Source: Candidatus Nanopelagicales bacterium (GTDB taxonomy: Bacteria > Actinomycetota > Actinomycetes > Nanopelagicales > Nanopelagicaceae). Taken from it: a stretch of DNA of 64,000 nucleotides. Numbering within the stretch: the stretch's first letter is position 1; each line of letters begins with the position of its first letter. The DNA lies in the NCBI GenBank assembly GCA_030834095.1, contig JAURGA010000004.1, positions 1 to 64,000 of the forward strand, in the 5' to 3' direction. Below the pieces are notes generated by a model. The model ran no database searches, was not told the origin of the DNA, and worked only from the letters and a program-made list of their open reading frames with translations. A program made the translations under genes and the position numbers. Shown one piece after another: positions 36,958 through 42,360 of the stretch.

Positions 36958-37725
36958 ATGGTAAATCTAACAGACGGCCAATGGAGCACGCTTTACAACG
37001 TGTTCTCCTTTGGCTTGATTTCGATGCTTGCTTGCACCGTTTACACATTGGTGTCACAAGCTCGTGTTCTACCTAAGTACCGCAATGCACTTGTTCTATC
37101 TTCAATGGTTACATTCATCGCTGCGTACCACTACTGGCGCATATTTAACTCATTCAACGAGTCATCAGTTGATGGTGGAGTAACAATTGGAAATGCAAAA
37201 GGTGCATTCAATGAGGGATACCGTTATGTTGACTGGATCCTGACAGTACCTCTTCTACTTGTAGAAGTTATTGCTGTTCTTGCACTAGCTAAGGCTGCAG
37301 CAAAGTCACTTATTTCTCGCCTAGTTCCTGCATCAGCAGCGATGATTGCACTTGGTTACCCAGGTGAAATCGCAACTGATACAAACTCCAAAGTAATTTG
37401 GGGCGTTCTATCAACAATTCCATTCATTTACATCCTTTACGTATTATTCGTAGAGCTAGGTAAGTCACTTGATCGCCAACCAGAAGGTGTAGCCGCAACC
37501 GTTGGTCGCCTACGTCTTCTATTGATCGCGACATGGGGCGTTTACCCAATTGCGTACCTACTACCAATTCTTACTGACACTGGTGCAACAGATCCAGGTG
37601 CATTCGTTAACCGACAAATTGGTTACACGATCGCCGACGTTCTTGCCAAGTGCGTATTCGGATTAACAATCTACAAGATTGCTCGTCTGAAGTCAGCAGC
37701 AGAAGGTATGAAGGAAGATCACTAA
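36958..37725 (+). CDS. Actinorhodopsin, light-driven proton pump
   Basis: A 255-residue seven-helix retinal protein of the xanthorhodopsin-like/actinorhodopsin group. Helix C carries the pump motif D92 (proton acceptor), T96 and E103 (cytoplasmic donor), in YRYVDWILTVPLLLVE. The retinal Schiff-base lysine is K231 in ADVLAKCVFG. His58 matches the His that partners the acceptor Asp in proteorhodopsin. The position equivalent to proteorhodopsin 105 is Leu100, which predicts green absorption. G149 in helix E (VIWGVLST) may be the fenestration glycine that lets a carotenoid antenna contact retinal (inference). It uses highly biased codons (about 14 TAC to 1 TAT for Tyr), a strong GGAGG site and a terminator, all signs of high expression. 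Genes for making its chromophore from lycopene lie just downstream. Confidence 0.96.
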   Translation: MVNLTDGQWSTLYNVFSFGLISMLACTVYTLVSQARVLPKYRNALVLSSMVTFIAAYHYWRIFNSFNESSVDGGVTIGNAKGAFNEGYRYVDWILTVPLLLVEVIAVLALAKAAAKSLISRLVPASAAMIALGYPGEIATDTNSKVIWGVLSTIPFIYILYVLFVELGKSLDRQPEGVAATVGRLRLLLIATWGVYPIAYLLPILTDTGATDPGAFVNRQIGYTIADVLAKCVFGLTIYKIARLKSAAEGMKEDH

Positions 37726-37750
37726 TCTGATCTAAAGAATCAAGAAATTT

Positions 37751-37782
37751 GGGGGCGCCAGAGATGGTGCCCCCATTTTTTT
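37751..37782 (+). terminator. Rho-independent terminator after actinorhodopsin
   Basis: GGGGGCGCC (37751-37759) pairs with GGTGCCCCC (37766-37774, one G-U pair) around a 6-base loop, followed by a run of seven T (37776-37782). It is the only strong intrinsic terminator noticed in the window. Confidence 0.9.
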
Positions 37783-37806
37783 GTTGTGAAAGGGATACCC
37801 TTAACC

Positions 37807-38043
37807 ATGACAAATTACAGGTGGGGTGGATATTTACTGGTTGCTATTGGTTTATTGAATTTGCGCTATCAAACTGGAGAGCCAGACGTTGTAAGAAATA
37901 GCGTCATAATTCTTACCCCTGGTGTAGTAATTTTGATTCTAAGCTTTATTCCAAAAACTGCAGCAGCGCTTAATACGAAGACGGCACAGAAGATTTCAAT
38001 AGTTATCGGCCTCGCTGCGATTCTCTTTGCTGCAATTAATTAA
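37807..38043 (+). CDS. Small three-helix membrane protein of unknown function
   Basis: 78 residues from ATG 37807; the open frame extends 7 codons upstream into the terminator region, but TACCCT 5 bases before the ATG fits a leaderless start there. Three hydrophobic segments (about residues 6-20, 32-50 and 62-78) separated by short charged loops (RYQTGEPDVVRN and NTKTAQK) make it an integral membrane protein. I do not recognise a family. It lies between the rhodopsin terminator and the lycopene cyclase genes, sharing a TTAA stop overlap with the convergent crtYd. A role in the rhodopsin or carotenoid system is possible only by position. Confidence 0.65.
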   Translation: MTNYRWGGYLLVAIGLLNLRYQTGEPDVVRNSVIILTPGVVILILSFIPKTAAALNTKTAQKISIVIGLAAILFAAIN

Positions 38044-38348
38044 TTTTTAGGTTGAACGCCTTTACGACCCCAGTAAACCCAGAGGCTCATAGTAGAAAGA
38101 ACTAAGGCAAAGCCAAAGAGTAAATCTTCGATCGGTGCACCAGCAACGCGTGTTCCAATAATTACTTCTGGGCTATAGGTAACAATTTCTCTTGATGTTA
38201 GCCACCAATTAGTTATTAATTGAAACGGAACAATGATTGCATATGAAGTCCAGAACACTCGTCTTGTAAGTAGCACAGTCTTCACTCCGTAAAGATCGAA
38301 GAACACCGCGAATATCACACCAACAATTGCAATGTCGCTATAGATCAT
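38040..38348 (-). CDS. crtYd: Lycopene beta-cyclase subunit, CrtYd type
   Basis: A 102-residue membrane protein with three hydrophobic helices and the motif PIEDLLFGFAL (about 71-81), matching the PxExxLF signature of heterodimeric actinobacterial lycopene cyclases. With CrtYc it forms beta-rings at the ends of lycopene to give beta-carotene, the precursor cleaved by the neighbouring Blh enzyme. It starts with ATG 38348, overlapping the crtYc stop by 4 bases. Lycopene itself must come from genes outside this window. Confidence 0.88.
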   Translation of the reverse strand: MIYSDIAIVGVIFAVFFDLYGVKTVLLTRRVFWTSYAIIVPFQLITNWWLTSREIVTYSPEVIIGTRVAGAPIEDLLFGFALVLSTMSLWVYWGRKGVQPKN

Positions 38349-38680
38349 TTCTGCTCATCTCCAACTGACCAATGCTTCTTTACGCTGCGCACACCTTCAA
38401 TCGTCATGATTGATGCCATTGGGACAATGATAAAGAAGAGATACTCTTCAAGTGGAATTCCAAATGGTCCATAGATTCCAAGAATTTGATCTGGATCAAA
38501 ATCCCAGTGTCCATTTGCAACCGCGTATACATCCCAGATAAGAAAGAGAATCGCTACCGGAATAATGCTCATGAATACCCGTTTAATTCGCTTTAAAACT
38601 CTCACCTTGAGAGCTAATTCGAGCCAGAATGAACCAACGACGGTGAAAGTAAGCATTGCTACATACCCAAATTTCAGCAC
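38345..38680 (-). CDS. crtYc: Lycopene beta-cyclase subunit, CrtYc type
   Basis: A 111-residue membrane protein with about three helices and PLEEYLFFIIVP (about 77-88), the signature of the CrtYc half of the split lycopene cyclase. It starts at GTG 38680, with GGGAG 7 bases upstream (38688-38692 on the minus strand), and couples to crtYd by a 4-base overlap. Its start is 45 bases from the divergent blh gene. Confidence 0.88.
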   Translation of the reverse strand: MLKFGYVAMLTFTVVGSFWLELALKVRVLKRIKRVFMSIIPVAILFLIWDVYAVANGHWDFDPDQILGIYGPFGIPLEEYLFFIIVPMASIMTIEGVRSVKKHWSVGDEQK

Positions 38681-38713
38681 AGTAATTCTCCCAATACTGC
38701 TTAAGGTGGTTCA

Positions 38714-38719
38714 TATACT
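38714..38719 (+). promoter_or_regulatory. -10 box TATACT, leaderless promoter of blh
   Basis: TATACT lies exactly 6 bases before GTG 38726. The overlapping minus-strand TAGTAT (38716-38721) could serve crtYc, so the element may be bidirectional. Confidence 0.65.
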
Positions 38720-38725
38720 AGTCCC

Positions 38726-39679
38726 GTGAATGGTGCAAAATCAGTTTTTAATTCAGTTCGCAGCTTCTCTACTCTTGCTGCCATTAGTGCCATCATTATT
38801 TCTGGGCTATTTATTCTCTTTAATTTTGGCGAGAGTTTAGGTTGGCAGGTTGGGTTAGCTGTTCTAGCGCTAGCAATCGGAATTCCGCATGGAGCGGTCG
38901 ATCACCTTGTAGCATTACCAGCAACTTCTAAGCCGAAATTAGCGCTCCTAATCTTCATTTATGTCGCGATTGCCGTACTTGCAGTTTTGGCCATCTTGAA
39001 CTGGAACAAGCTCGGCTTCCAATTGGTTTTAGTGATGAGCGCCTTTCATTTTGGTTTCGGAGATGCAGCATTTGTTGCAGAACATGATCGACTAACTGGT
39101 CGCCGCCGGATGAAACTAAAAACCCAGAACGCGTTCGCGATCACATCTGGAGCAATTCCAGTGTTAATCCCGCTACTAAAAGATTCAACTACGAGTGCGC
39201 TACGAGAGATTAATCCACTCCTAATTGATTGGGCATCAAATATCGCCCCCCAACTTAAATTCCTAATTGCATTCTTCTTTGTTACGACTTTAGCTCTACT
39301 AATTAATGAAAAAAGGTTTAGGGAAGTTCTTGATTTGATGGTTCTAGCAGCGCTAGCCCTGGTTGCACCACCTTTAGTAGCTTTCGCAGTTTATTTCGGT
39401 TGTTGGCATGCGATGAGACATACCGCAAGATTGACTCTGATATTGCCTAAGGCAAAGAGAGCCGCCGAAAGAAATAATCCAATGGGTTCGTTCATGTCCG
39501 CAGTTAAACCTGGTCTCCCTGCACTCTTTGGAACCATAGCCGTGGCACTAGCAATTGCGGTCATTGATACAAGCAATATTGATGCAAGCTATTTGTGGTA
39601 TTTACTCGTCGTTGTTTGGGCGCTTACAGTCCCGCACATGTTGGTGACTTCAAAGATAGATCGAAGCGCCTTAAGCTAG
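38726..39679 (+). CDS. blh: Beta-carotene 15,15'-dioxygenase, Brp/Blh family
   Basis: A 317-residue membrane enzyme that cleaves beta-carotene into two retinal molecules. Candidate iron ligands of the family are all present: GIPHGAVDHLVAL (H55 and H60), SAFHFGFGDAAF (H108) and CWHAMRHTARL (H228 and H232). About eight hydrophobic helices are seen. GTG 38726 is supported by a -10 box exactly six bases upstream. It provides the chromophore for the actinorhodopsin encoded about 1 kb away. Its stop abuts the convergent Cys-rich gene with no gap. Confidence 0.92.
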   Translation: MNGAKSVFNSVRSFSTLAAISAIIISGLFILFNFGESLGWQVGLAVLALAIGIPHGAVDHLVALPATSKPKLALLIFIYVAIAVLAVLAILNWNKLGFQLVLVMSAFHFGFGDAAFVAEHDRLTGRRRMKLKTQNAFAITSGAIPVLIPLLKDSTTSALREINPLLIDWASNIAPQLKFLIAFFFVTTLALLINEKRFREVLDLMVLAALALVAPPLVAFAVYFGCWHAMRHTARLTLILPKAKRAAERNNPMGSFMSAVKPGLPALFGTIAVALAIAVIDTSNIDASYLWYLLVVVWALTVPHMLVTSKIDRSALS

Positions 39680-40498
39680 TTACTTACGGGCCTCGACGGT
39701 GGCTGGATGGATTACAAATAGTGGTAATTCACGCTTTTTCTGCTCTTTGCGTGCGGCCAAGATTGCCTCCATTCGATTATCACAGTGGAATTTTAAAACT
39801 GAATAAGCTGGCTCACCCATAAGTGCAATCAGTTCAATTTTGTTTGAGACATAAACTGGTTCTCTACCAACATGAGCCTCGGTATTGCTTGTGCAATACC
39901 AATCAAATTCTGCGCCACCGTCTCCCCAAGCTAGGCGTTCATATTCACCAATTACATTGACAGTTATTTCTTGTTCACCAAATTCGCGTTGTTCAAAACT
40001 TCTGCGAATTGGAAGTTGCCAACAAACATCTGGCTTGGTCTCTACAAAGTGAATATCTTCTTTCTGTGCTAAGTGGTGAAGCACACAACCAAAATCACCA
40101 GTAAAGCCAGGTGCGCTATGACCTTTGCGATTTAAAAATATACATGAGTCATCAATTTTCCGAGTTTTGCGATCTTTATCTAAACCAACTTCGGAGATTT
40201 GCATCTTTCCTTTTGCCTTCTTCGGCTGAGCTTCATCGAAGTATTGCCACATATCACGGGTTAAACGCTTTGCAGCTTCAAGAGTTCTCTTCTCATCACC
40301 TTCATCTGAATAGTAAGCACCGTCAGAACAACATCCAGCATCCGGCTTATCCGCATCAATTCCACAGCAACCAGAACCGTAAATGCATGTCCAATACGAA
40401 GTTAGCCAAGTAAGGTCACATTTGTAGAGCTCTTCGGGCTTTGCGGGATCATTGAATTCGACCCAGTCACGTGCGAAATTTGGTTTTACCTCAGGCAT
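39680..40498 (-). CDS. Cysteine-rich protein, possible YkgJ/DUF3109-like
   Basis: 272 residues with no signal peptide or membrane segment. Eleven Cys occur at 27, 38, 44, 45, 56, 57, 119, 138, 159, 202 and 239, several in CC pairs (GSGCCGID and AGCCSDG). Such clusters suggest bound zinc or an iron-sulfur centre, and I recall YkgJ/DUF3109-type proteins with similar spacing, though I cannot confirm the family. Function is unknown. The -10 box TAGGCT lies 8 bases before ATG 40498. It is convergent with blh and divergent from proC. Confidence 0.55.
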   Translation of the reverse strand: MPEVKPNFARDWVEFNDPAKPEELYKCDLTWLTSYWTCIYGSGCCGIDADKPDAGCCSDGAYYSDEGDEKRTLEAAKRLTRDMWQYFDEAQPKKAKGKMQISEVGLDKDRKTRKIDDSCIFLNRKGHSAPGFTGDFGCVLHHLAQKEDIHFVETKPDVCWQLPIRRSFEQREFGEQEITVNVIGEYERLAWGDGGAEFDWYCTSNTEAHVGREPVYVSNKIELIALMGEPAYSVLKFHCDNRMEAILAARKEQKKRELPLFVIHPATVEARK

Positions 40499-40506
40499 AG
40501 TGAGAG

Positions 40507-40512
40507 AGCCTA
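40507..40512 (-). promoter_or_regulatory. -10 box TAGGCT, near-leaderless promoter of Cys-rich gene
   Basis: On the minus strand TAGGCT ends 8 bases before ATG 40498, for a leader of about 2 bases. Confidence 0.45.
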
Positions 40513-40567
40513 AGGCTTATTCGTTAAATAAGCACATCTGGTTAAGCAAGGAGAAGGTGGCTTTAGG

Positions 40568-40573
40568 TAGGCT
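40568..40573 (+). promoter_or_regulatory. -10 box TAGGCT, leaderless promoter of proC
   Basis: TAGGCT lies exactly 6 bases before ATG 40580. Confidence 0.6.
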
Positions 40574-40579
40574 TCTCTT

Positions 40580-41404
40580 ATGTCAGAGCAAGCTTCACTC
40601 TCTAAATTAAAATATCAAGTTGGTTTAATCGGAGTTGGTGTTATGGGAGAAGCGCTGATCTCTGGGCTTGTATCTTCAAGATTCCCGAAAGCTCAAATAG
40701 TCTTTACCGAGAAGCGCGCTGATAGAGCTCGAGAAATTTCTAGTAAATATGGCGCTAGAGAAGTTGATCTCACCGAATTGGCCAAAAGTAGTGATGTAAT
40801 TTTGTTAGTAGTTAAGCCACAGGATTTGGAACAATTGCTAGTATCAATCAGAGGAGACCTCAATAAGAGCGCAACGCTCGTCTCATTTGCCGCCGGGAAA
40901 ACCACAGATTTTGTGAGCAAAATAGTTGGATCGAATATTTCGATTATCCGAGTAATGCCAAACACCCCAACTTTGATTGGTCTCGGTATGGCTGCAATTT
41001 CACTAGGTAAAAGTGTGAACACTGAGCAGGGGGAATTTGTATCAGAATTTCTAGCTACCTGTGGGAAAGTTATTTCTATCCAGGAAAATTTACAAGATGC
41101 AGTTACCGCTCTCAGCGGATCAGGTCCTGCCTACTTCTTTGCATTTGTCGAAGAGATGATTAAGTCTGGTATTTCACTTGGTTTATCTGAGGGTCAGGCA
41201 ACAACGCTTGCAATTCAAACTATGGTTGGTTCGGCAGCGATGTTAGAACAATCAGGGAAAAGTGCTACGACCTTGCGCGAGAATGTAACAAGCCCAAATG
41301 GGACGACTGCAGCCGCCCTGAAGGTTTTCAGCGAAGCTAATCTCGGCGAAATTGTTACAAGAGCAATGACCGCGGCACGAGATCGGTCACAAGAACTTGC
41401 CTAA
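40580..41404 (+). CDS. proC: Pyrroline-5-carboxylate reductase
   Basis: A 274-residue NAD(P)H-dependent enzyme for the last step of proline synthesis. The Rossmann motif VGLIGVGVMGEALISGL (14-30), VKPQDLEQLL, RVMPNTPTLIGLGMAAI and the C-terminal ALSGSGPAYFFAFVEEM and LRENVTSPNGTTAAALKVF signatures are all intact. The next gene starts inside its stop with an 8-base overlap, which is unusual since that gene encodes a secreted protein of unrelated type. Confidence 0.95.
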   Translation: MSEQASLSKLKYQVGLIGVGVMGEALISGLVSSRFPKAQIVFTEKRADRAREISSKYGAREVDLTELAKSSDVILLVVKPQDLEQLLVSIRGDLNKSATLVSFAAGKTTDFVSKIVGSNISIIRVMPNTPTLIGLGMAAISLGKSVNTEQGEFVSEFLATCGKVISIQENLQDAVTALSGSGPAYFFAFVEEMIKSGISLGLSEGQATTLAIQTMVGSAAMLEQSGKSATTLRENVTSPNGTTAAALKVFSEANLGEIVTRAMTAARDRSQELA

Positions 41405-42359
41405 AGTAGCCAATAAGTTCTGGGTTTTAACCTTAGTTATTTCCTTATCCTTAATTTCACCAAACGCTTCAGCTGCAATCAAAGTCCTGCCCTCAAAGCC
41501 GGCAATAACTGCAGTTTCACCAACAGGCTCTGGTGATCAAATTTCAGATCTTGCACTTAATTCAAATTTATTAGCAGTAGTGGGAACTGTAGAAAGTGGG
41601 TTAGTAGATTTTGTTACGTCACCAACTCTGGGCGGAAGTGATGGCTTTATCTCAACTTTCGACAAGAGTAGAAAATTAATTTGGAATCTACGATTAGGTA
41701 GTGCGAGCGATGACATCGCTACCGCAATTACAAAGGATCGTGAAGGATTTTTCTGGGTAGTAGGGTCAACTTCTAGGCCAACGGATACCGCAACTGCGGC
41801 TATCGATTCTTCGGCCGTAAATTTAGATTTAGTCTCTGTTGAAAAACCGATTACACCTAAAAATACTCTGAATCGGTTAGTCCTTTGGAAAATTGGATCC
41901 AATGGTGAGGTTGCTCAAACTTTTTTTAGTGATGTAAATGGACTCATAGCGCCCGCAGCAATCACCCTGAGTGGGGCTAGCTTGAAAGTTGTCGGCAGAA
42001 TTACGGAACAGGAGCGAACCCAACAATTTTCAATTTCCGCAAGCTTGGCTGGAGTATTTTCCGAACTAATAATTGGAAAAATCCTGACTCCAAAACCTCC
42101 AGCAATCGAGCGAATAAAGGCTGGTCGAAACCGAATTACGAGTTTTATCTCAAAAACAACGATTGTTGATATCCCAAGTTGGCGAGCAAAGAAACCGACA
42201 CCAGTGATTGTGAAATATACAAATAAAGGTAAGGCGCTCGCCGCAAATTCTCTACCTGGAAAGGTAAAGAAAGTATTGTGGCAATCCGGCATTGGAGCCG
42301 CTGTTTTAGTTAAGGTTAATTCAGATAAACAAGTTCACTTACTTTCGAATATGGGTTGA
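41397..42359 (+). CDS. Secreted protein of unknown function, beta-propeller-like
   Basis: 320 residues from TTG 41397. An N-terminal signal peptide (FWVLTLVISLSLISP then NASA, about residues 8-27) predicts export. The mature part has repeated beta-rich units such as LLAVVGTVESGLVDF, FISTFDKSRKLIWNLRLG and FFWVVGSTSRPT, which read like blades of a WD40- or SBBP-like propeller. Its C-terminus converges with a secreted metalloprotease with a 1-base gap. No enzyme motif is visible and I do not recognise a family. Confidence 0.6.
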   Translation: MPKVANKFWVLTLVISLSLISPNASAAIKVLPSKPAITAVSPTGSGDQISDLALNSNLLAVVGTVESGLVDFVTSPTLGGSDGFISTFDKSRKLIWNLRLGSASDDIATAITKDREGFFWVVGSTSRPTDTATAAIDSSAVNLDLVSVEKPITPKNTLNRLVLWKIGSNGEVAQTFFSDVNGLIAPAAITLSGASLKVVGRITEQERTQQFSISASLAGVFSELIIGKILTPKPPAIERIKAGRNRITSFISKTTIVDIPSWRAKKPTPVIVKYTNKGKALAANSLPGKVKKVLWQSGIGAAVLVKVNSDKQVHLLSNMG

Positions 42360-42360
42360 T

